Shown in pieces: positions 9,283 through 18,719 of a stretch of 64,000 nt of DNA. The notes beneath the pieces are model-generated. The model did not search any database. It saw nothing but the letters and a program-made list of their open reading frames with translations, and was not told the origin of the DNA. The DNA comes from Mesohalobacter salilacus. GTDB lineage: Bacteria > Bacteroidota > Bacteroidia > Flavobacteriales > Flavobacteriaceae. The translations under genes were made by a program, and so were the position numbers. Position 1 is the stretch's first letter; each line of letters opens with the position of its first letter. The stretch spans positions 1-64,000 of the forward strand of contig RRZV01000070.1 in assembly GCA_003931895.1 (NCBI GenBank), written 5' to 3'.

Positions 9283-10435
9283 TGACCGACAATACAATAC
9301 CGATTGAAAACGTCGTGTAAGTTAATCTAAGCAGTTTATATTTTCTTGCCAAAACAACGCCGAGTAAATACAAATCTTTGGTCAAGGCTTCGTAAACGTA
9401 ATCTTTGTCTTCAATAATTTCATTAATGCCCCATAAGTAATTGTCAAAATCCATTTTGTGAAAATTACCAAAAAACAAAATATTTACAGTTCGATTTTTG
9501 ACCTGTTCTTTGGTAAATTGACCTGAAGTTACATTAGGTCTTGTGGCTAAAATAGATAATAATATAGAAGCCACACTAAAGGCAACTAAAACCAAAGTTG
9601 GCAACATCAAATGTTGGTTTTCTGGATTATCCAATTTAGGAATAATATTAGACAGTGCTAACGAAATAATAATGGCATTAACCGATAACAAAATATTGGC
9701 CTTAGTGTCTGCTATATCACTTAACTTAATATGATTTCTTAGAGACACGCGAAACAATGTTTGGATACTGCGCTCAGGATTATCATTTTTATACTTGGCT
9801 TTAAATTTGGCTTTTTGCTTTTCTTTTTCGAGTTTTTTCTGTCTTTTATTTTTCTTATTGATGAGATTCAGAATATTTTCTTGTTTTTTTTCAACCCAAT
9901 TTTTTCGAGCATAATCTGTGTAAAATTGATGCTTTTCAGTTAAGACTCTCAGGTTTTCATCTATCCATTCGTTGACATTAAATTTTTGTTTTTTGACCAA
10001 CTTTAATTCTTGTCTGAGTAATTCTGAAACATCTTCAAAATCTTCAGTGGCAAAATGTCCGCAGTCTGCATCTTTAATTATTTTTTCAGACAAGGTCTCA
10101 GGGCTTACGCCAACTTTGGTGGCTTCGATAAGATTTAAAACCTGCTTAGTTTTATGCTCATCATAATCAGATTCTTTCAAAAAATTTTGAGCAATTTTTA
10201 TACTCTCATCTTCGTGGTTTTGTACATCAACACAATATCCCGTATCGTGAAACCAACCTGCAATGTGTAATACTTCTTTGTCCTTATCGCTTAATTCTTT
10301 GTAGGTATCAGAAATTTCTTTTACTCTTTTAACCACATTTTCTGTGTGATTGAGATTGTGATAAAGAAATTTGCCAGGTAAGTTATTGCTAAAATACTCT
10401 TTTACAAAGTCTTGAGATTTATTAATAATATTCAT
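9251..10435 (-). CDS. HD phosphohydrolase fused to a PycTM-type (DUF5706) membrane domain
   Basis: Residues 1-180 form an HD domain with the expected metal ligands: H30, the H63-D64 doublet in WFHDTGY, H74 and D122/D124 in KDADCGHF. A Lys-rich charged linker covers about 185-215. The C-terminal part resembles the PycTM effector domain of Pycsar systems: SLRNHIKLSDIADTKANI, then hydrophobic segments near 245-265 and 278-298, and a last one at 370-394. HD domains hydrolyse nucleotides or cyclic nucleotides, and PycTM proteins act at the membrane. No nucleotide cyclase gene is nearby, so this may be a housekeeping relative rather than a defence effector. It overlaps the GAF-protein gene by 32 bases at the 3' end. 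Confidence 0.8.
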   Translation of the reverse strand: MNIINKSQDFVKEYFSNNLPGKFLYHNLNHTENVVKRVKEISDTYKELSDKDKEVLHIAGWFHDTGYCVDVQNHEDESIKIAQNFLKESDYDEHKTKQVLNLIEATKVGVSPETLSEKIIKDADCGHFATEDFEDVSELLRQELKLVKKQKFNVNEWIDENLRVLTEKHQFYTDYARKNWVEKKQENILNLINKKNKRQKKLEKEKQKAKFKAKYKNDNPERSIQTLFRVSLRNHIKLSDIADTKANILLSVNAIIISLALSNIIPKLDNPENQHLMLPTLVLVAFSVASILLSILATRPNVTSGQFTKEQVKNRTVNILFFGNFHKMDFDNYLWGINEIIEDKDYVYEALTKDLYLLGVVLARKYKLLRLTYTTFSIGIVLSVISFVVAFWVM

Positions 10436-10502
10436 GTAAATTATGTTAAGCTTAGTAAGTTTTGTTAATTTTATGGACTAAATTAATCAAAATAACTGAT
10501 TT

Positions 10503-13500
10503 ATGAATTTAAAATTGTCACTCTACACTATTTTGATTTTTGGCTTGCCTTTGAGTTTGTCGGCTCAAGATAATAAACTTACCAAAGAAAACCTTGACAA
10601 AAGCATATATTTAATTGGTGATACGGGTGAAATGCAAAATGGCTTATCTGATGGGATGAAAGCCTTAAACCATTATTTTCAACAACATCAAACAGACAAT
10701 GCTACGCTTATTTTTCTTGGCGATAACATTTATCCCGATGGATTTCCGACTGAAAAAGGTAATTCACGAGACATGGCTAAAACCATTTTAGACCATCATC
10801 TCGAAGTCATACAAAACTTTAATGGCCAAACCTATTTTATCTCTGGCAATCACGATTGGCGAAAAGAAAACATAAAACGCATTGATAACCAAAAAGATTA
10901 TATAGAAGACAACTCAAAAGCAGAATGGTCACCTAAGGTAAGTTGCGGCTTAGGTGGAGAAGACTTATCAGAGGATGTTTATCTTTTAACCGTCGACTCG
11001 CAATGGCTATTAGAAGACTGGGATAAAACCCCAAAAGTGAACAAAAAATGTGATCAAATTAAAACCAGAAAACAATTTTTTATAGAGTTTGAAACCGAAC
11101 TCAAAAAAAATCAAAATAAAACAGTCATAGTCGCTATGCATCATCCTCTGCTATCTCATGGAGTTCATGGCGGTGTGATTCCTCCGAAAAAACATTTATT
11201 TCCACTAAAAACGCCAATTCCTTTGCCTGGTTTAGCCAGTGTTTTGGCTTTTGCCCGTTCGTCTGGGGTCTCTGCTCAAGATGTCAACAATATGGCTTAT
11301 CAAGAGATCAAAGATCGATTGGTGACAATTACTAAAAGATGGAATAAAGTCATTTTTGCTTCTGGTCATGAGCACAGCTTACAATTGATTGAAGAAGAAG
11401 GTATTCGTCAAATTGTATCTGGATCTGGCTCTAAAACTTCCTTTGTAAAAGCCAAAGCCGGAACCCAATTCAAGTCGTCTTCTCAAGGTTTTGCAAGATT
11501 AGATATTTATAAAAACGGCAAATCTGTAGTTGAGTTTTATACGGCAGAAAATGGGCGACCTCAATTGGCTTACGAGCAAGAAATATTTCCAAAAAATACA
11601 ACTTTTGACAAAAGCCAACTTTCAAATCAATTTCCAGAATTTGTAGAAACCTCTATTTATGACAAAGCAGACTTTCCCGAAACCGATAAAAATAAATTTA
11701 TAAGCGATACCTACAGACCTTTATACACCAAAAAAATTAAAGCTAAAGTTGCATTACTGGACACACTTTACGGTGGACTAACGCCAATTCGCAAAGGTGG
11801 TGGCGTGCAAACAAAATCGCTTAGACTTAAAGATGGTCAAGGGCGTGAATATAATATTAGAGCCATCAAAAAGAATGCGTCTCAAATATTGCAAACTACG
11901 TTATTTCAAGACCAATTTATAGGCGATTTATATGAAGATACAGCGGTTGAAGATTTACTTAAAGAAATTTTAACGGGTTCACATCCCTATGGCTTTTTAG
12001 CCGTTCCAAAATTAGCCGAAGCTGCGGGAGTTTATCACACCAATCCAGAGTTGTTTTATATTCCAAAACAAGACCGTTTGGGCAATTACAATACTGAGTA
12101 TGGTGATGAAATTTATATGATTGAAGAACGCCCAGAAGAACATTGGCTCGGTGCTGAATTTTTTGGCTCACCTAATCACGATATTGAGAGCACGGACGAC
12201 GTTTACGAAAAATTAGCCAGAGATGAGAAATATAGCATAGACGAAGAACAATATATTAAAAGTCGAGTGTTTGATATGTTAATAGGTGATTTTGATCGCC
12301 ACCATGATCAATGGCGCTGGGCTGAAGATGAACTAGAAAATGGTCAACACGTATTTAAAGCTATTCCAAGGGATCGCGACCAAGCTTTTGCCGATTTTGA
12401 TAGTAAATTATTTAGAACCCTTAAATTTTTAAGTGGTTTCCCAAAACGCTATGCTGTTTATGAAGAAAATATTTTACACCCAAAAGAGTTTCATTACAAT
12501 GCGCTCCCTTTAGATAGAACTCTATTGAGAAACTCAACAAGACAAAATTGGCTAGAACAAGCTGAAATTATTAAAAATAGTATTACTTCAGAAGTCGTGG
12601 ATAAGGCATTTAATCGGTTGCCTGAAGAATTACAAGATGAAAAAACTGAAGCCCTTAAGGCGATGTTACTCAAAAGAAAAGATAATTTAAAAACCATTGT
12701 CAACGATTTTTATGATAATTTGACGGAATATACTTTACTCACAGCAACAGATAAAGACGACTACATTGATATAGAAAGTGACAAAAATCAAGTGAAGATA
12801 ACAATGTATAGAAATAAAGGCGGTGACAGAGAAGACAAATTCTCTGAACGTGTTTTTAAAGTCGATGAAACCAAAGAAATATGGATTTATGGTTTACAAG
12901 ATGATGATATTTACACCTATTCAGGCACCTCTAACAAGATAAAAATCAGACTTATAGGCGGGCATGGAAATGATGAGTATAATGTTGAAGACAAAGGAAA
13001 TCATCTCAGAATATACGACCACAAATCTTTAAAAAACACAGTCACAAAAAAATCAAAAGCCAAAGTTAAATTTGATGATGATTATGTGCAAAATAATTTT
13101 AACAAGGATAGAAGTATTTCTAAAATCAACAACTTTATTCCAAAAATTGGTTTCAACCCAGATGATGGCTTTTTAATTGGTGCAACCAATTCATACACTT
13201 ATAAAGGGTTTTCCTTGAATCCATTTACCTATAAACACACCATCAGTGCGGGATTTTATTTTGAAACTGAAGGCGTTGATTTAGATTATGAAGGCGAATT
13301 TGCACACGTATTTGGAGATTATAACTTAGTTGTAGGTGGTCGCTACACAAGTCCGAGTTACGCAGTAAACTTCTTTGGGTTTGGTAACAATAGTATCAAT
13401 CCCGAAGATGAATTAGACAGAGATTTCAATCGCGTAATTTATGAAAGTATATCAGGTAAATTGGGTTTACGTAAGTCTACTAAATATGGCACCACCTTTA

Positions 13501-14177
13501 CACATTCAGTAAGTGTTGAAAGTATAGAATTGGAAAGAACAGAAGATAGAATTTTAGATGTCTTAGGTGATGAGTTGTTGACCGACGACCCTGAGTTTTT
13601 TGATAGAAAAACCTTTCTCGGTGCACAGACAGAGTTCAATTTTACCAGTTTAGACGATGCGCTCAACCCTTCAAAAGGAATGAATTTTGATCTTGAAGTT
13701 GGAGCAAAGCTTAACCTTGATAACACAGATAGAGCATACGCTTTTGTCAATCCTAATTTAGAATTTTATAATCCGCTAACACCAGACGAAAGATTAGTTT
13801 TAAGAACACAAGCCCTTTCTGAAATTAATTTTGGCAATCAATTTGAGTTTTATCAAGCCGCAAGTGCAGGAAGTAATAACGCGCTTAGAGGCTATCGCAG
13901 AAATCGTTTTTTAGGCGAGCAATCTTTAATTGGAAGTGGAGATTTACGCTACAGTTTTAATCAGTTTAAAACTGGTGTTGTGCCATTGCAATTTGGTGTG
14001 TTTGGCGGATACGATGTTGGTCGAGTTTGGTCTGACGTCAACTCAAGCGACCGTTGGAATGATAATTACGGCGGTGGTGTTTGGTTTACTGCAGCGGATT
14101 TACTTCAAGGCACATTAAACTTGTTTTATGGTGATGATGATTTGTTTTTTTCTTTTCAAGTGAATGTAAGTTTGTAA
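10503..14177 (+). CDS. Metallophosphoesterase / kinase-like / Omp85 barrel fusion
   Basis: The 1224-residue protein has a signal peptide ending LSLSAQ. Residues 30-330 are a calcineurin-like phosphoesterase: GDTGEM, FLGDNIYPDGF, GNHDW, a MHHPLLSHG block and GHEHS. Residues of about 440-660 hold an unassigned region with IRAIKKN (K456), DFDRHHDQWRW (D596-W606) and IPRDRDQAF (D624/D626), which recalls the catalytic loop and metal Asp of CotH/HipA-like kinases. Residues from about 900 onward are Omp85/BamA-like beta strands (NALRGYRRNRFLGEQ, FGVFGGYDVGRVW), ending in a typical barrel signature. It is expected in the outer membrane. The phosphoesterase and barrel calls are firm; the kinase-like core is inference. 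Confidence 0.82.
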   Translation: MNLKLSLYTILIFGLPLSLSAQDNKLTKENLDKSIYLIGDTGEMQNGLSDGMKALNHYFQQHQTDNATLIFLGDNIYPDGFPTEKGNSRDMAKTILDHHLEVIQNFNGQTYFISGNHDWRKENIKRIDNQKDYIEDNSKAEWSPKVSCGLGGEDLSEDVYLLTVDSQWLLEDWDKTPKVNKKCDQIKTRKQFFIEFETELKKNQNKTVIVAMHHPLLSHGVHGGVIPPKKHLFPLKTPIPLPGLASVLAFARSSGVSAQDVNNMAYQEIKDRLVTITKRWNKVIFASGHEHSLQLIEEEGIRQIVSGSGSKTSFVKAKAGTQFKSSSQGFARLDIYKNGKSVVEFYTAENGRPQLAYEQEIFPKNTTFDKSQLSNQFPEFVETSIYDKADFPETDKNKFISDTYRPLYTKKIKAKVALLDTLYGGLTPIRKGGGVQTKSLRLKDGQGREYNIRAIKKNASQILQTTLFQDQFIGDLYEDTAVEDLLKEILTGSHPYGFLAVPKLAEAAGVYHTNPELFYIPKQDRLGNYNTEYGDEIYMIEERPEEHWLGAEFFGSPNHDIESTDDVYEKLARDEKYSIDEEQYIKSRVFDMLIGDFDRHHDQWRWAEDELENGQHVFKAIPRDRDQAFADFDSKLFRTLKFLSGFPKRYAVYEENILHPKEFHYNALPLDRTLLRNSTRQNWLEQAEIIKNSITSEVVDKAFNRLPEELQDEKTEALKAMLLKRKDNLKTIVNDFYDNLTEYTLLTATDKDDYIDIESDKNQVKITMYRNKGGDREDKFSERVFKVDETKEIWIYGLQDDDIYTYSGTSNKIKIRLIGGHGNDEYNVEDKGNHLRIYDHKSLKNTVTKKSKAKVKFDDDYVQNNFNKDRSISKINNFIPKIGFNPDDGFLIGATNSYTYKGFSLNPFTYKHTISAGFYFETEGVDLDYEGEFAHVFGDYNLVVGGRYTSPSYAVNFFGFGNNSINPEDELDRDFNRVIYESISGKLGLRKSTKYGTTFTHSVSVESIELERTEDRILDVLGDELLTDDPEFFDRKTFLGAQTEFNFTSLDDALNPSKGMNFDLEVGAKLNLDNTDRAYAFVNPNLEFYNPLTPDERLVLRTQALSEINFGNQFEFYQAASAGSNNALRGYRRNRFLGEQSLIGSGDLRYSFNQFKTGVVPLQFGVFGGYDVGRVWSDVNSSDRWNDNYGGGVWFTAADLLQGTLNLFYGDDDLFFSFQVNVSL

Positions 14178-14216
14178 AGACATTATAGACTATGTGTTTT
14201 ACAATTAAAAATACTT

Positions 14217-14224
14217 TATGTTTG
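14217..14224 (+). promoter_or_regulatory. Predicted -7 box for the DPM1-like glycosyltransferase
   Basis: TATGTTTG matches TANNTTTG, and 35 bases separate its end from the proposed TTG start at 14260. No matching -33 element was seen. Confidence 0.4.
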
Positions 14225-14259
14225 ACATAAGGACTTTTTAACTCATTTAAATTTAAAAA

Positions 14260-14964
14260 TTGTTCAAAAATAAGCGTATAAACGTCATTATACCAGCTCA
14301 TAACGAAGGGCAATCTATCGCAAAAGTTATTCGAGACTTACCCGATTGTGTTGATGAGGTCATTGTAACCGACAATAACTCTACCGACGATACTGCTAAG
14401 CAAGCTAAAACCGCAGGAGCAACAGTTTGTTTTGAATCTCAAATGGGTTATGGTTATGCCTGTTTAAAAGCCATGGCATACATTGAGTCAAAGTCTGAAA
14501 AACCAGATATTATTGTTTTTATAGATGGCGATTACAGTGATTATCCTGAGCAACTCACCGAATTAATTCATCCAATTATTGATAGCAACTACGATTTTGT
14601 GATAGGTGCTCGTGTAAAATCCCTAAGAGAAAACGGAGCAATGACGTTTCCTCAACGATTTGGAAACTGGCTAGCGACAACCCTGATGCAACTGATTTAC
14701 GGAGCAAAATTTACAGATTTAGGTCCATTTAGAGCTATAAAATATAATCAACTTTTAGCTTTAAATATGCAGGACAAAACCTATGGGTGGACTGTTGAAA
14801 TGCAACTTAAAGCTTTAAATCATAAATTAAAATATAAAGAAATTCCTGTAAAATACCGCAATCGTATTGGGCAATCAAAAGTATCAGGAACATTAAAAGG
14901 TGCTGTAATGGCTGGAATTAAAATTCTCACTTGGGTGTTTAAGTATGCTTTTGTCAAAACATAA
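14260..14964 (+). CDS. Family 2 glycosyltransferase, DPM1-like
   Basis: The 234-residue protein is a cytoplasmic GT-A-fold enzyme. The nucleotide-sugar block is VIIPAHNEGQSI with VTDNNSTDDT, and the metal motif is IDGDYSDYP. The block FTDLGPFRAIK and the late YRNRIGQSKVSG are typical of dolichol/polyprenyl-phosphate sugar transferases. The C-terminal membrane domain of longer relatives is lacking. It starts with TTG (reading MFKNKRINVI); no ATG precedes the fold, so TTG is accepted. The acceptor lipid and sugar are unknown. Confidence 0.82.
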   Translation: MFKNKRINVIIPAHNEGQSIAKVIRDLPDCVDEVIVTDNNSTDDTAKQAKTAGATVCFESQMGYGYACLKAMAYIESKSEKPDIIVFIDGDYSDYPEQLTELIHPIIDSNYDFVIGARVKSLRENGAMTFPQRFGNWLATTLMQLIYGAKFTDLGPFRAIKYNQLLALNMQDKTYGWTVEMQLKALNHKLKYKEIPVKYRNRIGQSKVSGTLKGAVMAGIKILTWVFKYAFVKT

Positions 14965-14975
14965 TTTTTATTTTA

Positions 14976-14999
14976 CTACCAATTACCAACTACCAACTA
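14976..14999. repeat. Short tandem heptamer repeat in a convergent gap
   Basis: The unit CTACCAA / TTACCAA / CTACCAA followed by CTA gives just over three copies of a seven-base unit between the stops of the glycosyltransferase and the MutS-like gene. It is probably a slippage-prone spacer; no hairpin terminator was seen here. Confidence 0.6.
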
Positions 15000-15001
15000 T
15001 T

Positions 15002-16771
15002 TTAAACAATCCCCATTTTTTTTAATAAGAAAGAAGCATTCATATTTTGGCAAACTCCTTTTTTAAATTTATAGTCAAAATGTAATTCATCATTGATGAT
15101 TTCAGCATCAAAATAAAAATTGTGCACTTGTTTTAATTGGTCTGATAATTCACATAGACTTAAGTCGTGCGTTGCAATAATCCCCGTACTATTAGTGTTT
15201 ACTAATTTTTCAATAAACTGTTTTGAGCCCTTAGCTTTGTCGTGAGAGTTTGTGCCTTTTAAAATTTCGTCTAATACAATAAAATAAGTATCTGTTTTTA
15301 AGTGTTCAATAATGGTTTTAAGTCTTGATAATTCTGAAAAAAAGTAAGACGACTCATCACTTAAAGAATCTGATGTGCGCATACTTGTAATAAGTTTTAT
15401 CGGCTTGTAATTACAATGTGACGCGCAAACTGGCAAACCGAGATTAGCCATAACAATCATTAGAGAAACAGTTCTTAAAAAAGTACTTTTACCAGCCATA
15501 TTTGCCCCTGTTATGATTAAAAAATCTTCATTCATAACTTGAAAATCATTAGTCACAGCTTGAGTTGTTGGAATTAGAGGGTGCGTAGATGATTTACAAT
15601 CCAATATTAATTTGCTAGAATGATCAATAGAAGGAAATGTGTATGTTGTTTGATTATAAGCTAAATTGGCTAAAGCATTTTGAGCATCAAAAAACGCCAT
15701 AATGTCAAACCACTGTTTTAAATCATTTTTGTGGGTATTTAACCATTGCTCTATCTTGTAGGATTGTTGTAAATCCCAAAGTAAAAAAGCGTTAAAGACA
15801 AATCCTACCATTAAATTTTGACGTTGCTCTAGGGCATCAATATGTTTTGATAAGCTTTTAATAGCTTCTGAAGCTTTTTGATTTTTGGAAGAAAGTTGAG
15901 ATTGTTTAGTTTTGAGTAATTCTGAATCAAAGTGTTCTAATTCTACAGCATTTATTAGTTTTTGATATTGACGAAATAACTCTTGAGCCTTTGAAGTGAT
16001 ATGAGATAAAACATTTATTTTCTTTAAATAAAACCCCGTGATACCAAGACCTATAAAAATCCATAGCAAAAGTTGCATAGTGTTTATGATACTAAAAGCA
16101 TACAAACCTATAATAGCAAGCGATAAGCCACTAAAAAACAAACCCAAATATCGAAAAGATTTTGGGACAAAATTTTGATGTTGTTCGAGTGCTTTAACAA
16201 TCGCATTTAACTCATCTTGATTTTCAAGCATTTTGGCTTCTGCAGTAAAGTTTTGCCTAAATTCGATATGATCTGCAAGTTCTTTTATAGCATTTTGCTT
16301 GTCTTTGATATTATTGATATCATTACTTTTTAGCCAATTAGCTAACAGCATTTCACCTTGACTCAAACCAGTCCGGTTGATAAATTGAAAAAAGGATTTT
16401 TCGCCAAACAAATCTATGTCTTCAGCAAAAGCATGCTCTGGATTTTTGTAGGCTACACCGTTTTTGAAATGATTATAATTACCATCTAAAGCTTTAATTT
16501 CATTTTGATTGATCTCAATTAATAACTTGATTTTTTTAAGCTCCCTATTACATTCAGCATGCATTTTAACTAAAACGATAAAGGCGAGAATAAAGACAAA
16601 AACAAAACCAACAACCAATAGGGTGGTAGACCAAAACAAATAGATTCCAGCCAAGCAAGTCAAAAAAACAATTAAGCGGATTAAACTTAAACGTAAACGT
16701 TTAGATCTTAATTTTTGTTTCTTTTGCTCAAAAGTTTTAATTAGAGATTGATAAATACTGATTCTTTCCAT
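15002..16771 (-). CDS. Membrane-associated MutS-like ATPase
   Basis: The protein is 589 residues from the chosen ATG. Two hydrophobic pairs, near residues 25-70 and 210-255, indicate membrane anchoring. The C-terminal third is a MutS-type ABC ATPase: Walker A GANMAGKSTFLRT, a following SSYFFSELSRL segment, Walker B TYFIVLDEILKGTNSHDKA and the switch TGIIATHD. The mismatch-recognition domain of true MutS is missing, so classical mismatch repair is unlikely. The start at 16771 is chosen over a TTG three codons upstream because that TTG falls inside a predicted -7 box. Function is unknown. Confidence 0.85.
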   Translation of the reverse strand: MERISIYQSLIKTFEQKKQKLRSKRLRLSLIRLIVFLTCLAGIYLFWSTTLLVVGFVFVFILAFIVLVKMHAECNRELKKIKLLIEINQNEIKALDGNYNHFKNGVAYKNPEHAFAEDIDLFGEKSFFQFINRTGLSQGEMLLANWLKSNDINNIKDKQNAIKELADHIEFRQNFTAEAKMLENQDELNAIVKALEQHQNFVPKSFRYLGLFFSGLSLAIIGLYAFSIINTMQLLLWIFIGLGITGFYLKKINVLSHITSKAQELFRQYQKLINAVELEHFDSELLKTKQSQLSSKNQKASEAIKSLSKHIDALEQRQNLMVGFVFNAFLLWDLQQSYKIEQWLNTHKNDLKQWFDIMAFFDAQNALANLAYNQTTYTFPSIDHSSKLILDCKSSTHPLIPTTQAVTNDFQVMNEDFLIITGANMAGKSTFLRTVSLMIVMANLGLPVCASHCNYKPIKLITSMRTSDSLSDESSYFFSELSRLKTIIEHLKTDTYFIVLDEILKGTNSHDKAKGSKQFIEKLVNTNSTGIIATHDLSLCELSDQLKQVHNFYFDAEIINDELHFDYKFKKGVCQNMNASFLLKKMGIV

Positions 16772-16777
16772 AGCCTG

Positions 16778-16808
16778 CAAAATTAGGCTAAAAATATGAG
16801 CTGGCTAA
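16778..16808 (-). promoter_or_regulatory. Predicted promoter of the MutS-like gene, nearly leaderless
   Basis: On the minus strand TTAG, then 19 bases, then TAATTTTG fits the Bacteroidota pattern TTTG-N19-TANNTTTG with one change. The -7 box ends only seven bases before the ATG at 16771, so the transcript would have almost no 5' leader. Confidence 0.55.
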
Positions 16809-16855
16809 TACTTATAATTTATGAAATAATGATAAGTCTGAAGTAAAACCAGATT

Positions 16856-18637
16856 TTACACTTTGCCTAAAGTTTTCTCAAAATTCATCACCGTTTCTAT
16901 TAAAGCTAGGTGAGAATAGGCTTGCGGAAAGTTACCGAGCAAACGTTTGGTTTTAAAATCAATATCTTCACTAAATAAGCCGAGGTGATTAGAGTAGCTC
17001 AATAAAGTTTTAAATTGAGACAAGGCTTCTTCAGTTTTGCCAATTTTATTTAAACTGTTGATATACCAAAATGTACAAATGGTAAAAGACGATTTAGGCA
17101 AACCAAAATCATCTTTGTTTTTATAGCGATAAAGTAGGCCGTCATGAGTTAAGTCTCTGCCAATAGCTTCAACTGTTTTTATAAACTTAGGATGTTTAGC
17201 ATCGATAAAACCATAAGTTTCCATTAATAAAACAGAGGCGTCTAAATCTTCAGAATCATAAGATTGGGTAAAAGCTTGAACTTTGTCATTCCAAGAGTTT
17301 TTAAGAATGTCGGCTTTAATGTCTTGTTCTAATTTTTCCCATCGGTATAATTTAGAACTCTTGCCTAACATTTTAGATACCTTGATGGCTCTATCAATAG
17401 CAACCCAGCACAAGACTTTTGAAAAGGTAAAATGTCTGTCGCCTTGTCTAAACTCCCAAATTCCTTTATCTGGTTCTTTCCAGTGGTGTTTTACAACCCA
17501 AGCTATGCCTTTAGTGATGGTCCACAATTCCTCCTTATTTTCAACATCACAATTAAACTTTAATAGCTCTTGGTAAATGACATCCATCAAAATACCGTAA
17601 ATATCGTTTTGTTTTTGTTGATAGGCCGCATTTCCAGTTCTTACAGGTTTTGAGTTTTCATAACCAGATAAGTGGTCTAAAACATGTTCGGTCAACTGTT
17701 TTTCTTTGTTGATACCATACATGATTTGAAGTTTTTCATTTTTGTCAGGAATCAAATCAATTACAAATTGTAAGTAGCGTTTAGCCATGCGGTGGTGACC
17801 CATTTGAGAAATAACCTTAACCACCATAGACGCATCTCTTATCCAGCAAAATCTATAGTCCCAATTTCTAACTTCACCAATGGTTTCTGGAAGTGAAGTG
17901 GTTGCGGCTGCTAAAATAGCGCCACTTTTATCGTAACTCAATAATTTTAGCGTTAAAGCACTTCTTAAAACTTCATCTTTAAAATGATTAAAATGTGGGG
18001 TTTTATGACACCAGTCTAACCAATAAACTTTGGTTCTTTCGTATTCTAAAGCTATTCCGTTGAGGTTCGGTAAATCAATTTTTTCGTTATAACTCAATAC
18101 AAAAAAAGCATTGCTAGTCAGTGTGACAGGTTCAACATTAATGATTTTTTCATGTTCTAAATTGGTGTAGAGAAATAAGGAGTCAAAATGCATTTCATCT
18201 TCAATCAAACCAACAATAAAATCTTTTTTATCAAAAATATGGGTTTCGCCTTTGGCGTACTCTAATCGCGGTTGATAATCAACTACAATTTCAGGTTGAC
18301 CATACAAAATTCGGATATATCTTATAAATTCTGGCGGGGCATGATAGTCCTGATTAGGTTTTTGGTATCGCGGCAAAAAGTCTAAAACTTCAAACCCAGC
18401 CTCTTTATTTTTAAATTGTGTTTTTAAGACACAGGTATTTTTGACATAAAACTGATTGATTTCATATTCATCGGTGTTTAAAAAACCAAAATGTCCGCCT
18501 TTGTCTTTGTCCAGAAGTTTAGCGAAAACTGATGCAGAATCAAATTCCGGTAAGCAGCACCAATCTACCGAAGCTGTTTTTGAAACCAAAGCAGCTGAAC
18601 GACAATTACCTATAATACCATAATCAAGATTATTCAT
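16856..18637 (-). CDS. Glycoside hydrolase family 15 protein (glucoamylase/trehalase-like)
   Basis: The 593-residue cytoplasmic protein has the GH15 layout: an N-terminal beta-sandwich (DYGIIGNCRSAALVSKTASV) and an alpha/alpha barrel starting near WDYRFCWIRDASMVV. Later blocks include IWEFRQGDRHFTFSKVLCW, carrying a catalytic-region Glu. GH15 enzymes hydrolyse alpha-glucosides; bacterial members include glucoamylases and trehalases. The divergent OtsAB gene 82 bases away suggests a trehalose role here, but substrate choice cannot be read from sequence. Confidence 0.85.
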   Translation of the reverse strand: MNNLDYGIIGNCRSAALVSKTASVDWCCLPEFDSASVFAKLLDKDKGGHFGFLNTDEYEINQFYVKNTCVLKTQFKNKEAGFEVLDFLPRYQKPNQDYHAPPEFIRYIRILYGQPEIVVDYQPRLEYAKGETHIFDKKDFIVGLIEDEMHFDSLFLYTNLEHEKIINVEPVTLTSNAFFVLSYNEKIDLPNLNGIALEYERTKVYWLDWCHKTPHFNHFKDEVLRSALTLKLLSYDKSGAILAAATTSLPETIGEVRNWDYRFCWIRDASMVVKVISQMGHHRMAKRYLQFVIDLIPDKNEKLQIMYGINKEKQLTEHVLDHLSGYENSKPVRTGNAAYQQKQNDIYGILMDVIYQELLKFNCDVENKEELWTITKGIAWVVKHHWKEPDKGIWEFRQGDRHFTFSKVLCWVAIDRAIKVSKMLGKSSKLYRWEKLEQDIKADILKNSWNDKVQAFTQSYDSEDLDASVLLMETYGFIDAKHPKFIKTVEAIGRDLTHDGLLYRYKNKDDFGLPKSSFTICTFWYINSLNKIGKTEEALSQFKTLLSYSNHLGLFSEDIDFKTKRLLGNFPQAYSHLALIETVMNFEKTLGKV

Positions 18638-18719
18638 AAAATTTAATCGGATTTTGTGATGTAAATAAAAATGTTTTGCTAATTTAATAGAAAATTTCTC
18701 GATAAAACAAAGGATTGCT

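Noticed and set aside
9251-10435. A complete Pycsar defence system
   Set aside because: Only a PycTM-like domain is present; no uridylate or cytidylate cyclase, and the surroundings are core genes with no mobile elements.
13439-13750. 103-codon minus-strand frame inside the Omp85 part of the fusion
   Set aside because: It is antisense to a well-supported barrel region and has no family resemblance.
14976-14999. Seed of a CRISPR array or VNTR
   Set aside because: Only three heptamers with no spacers; too short for an array.
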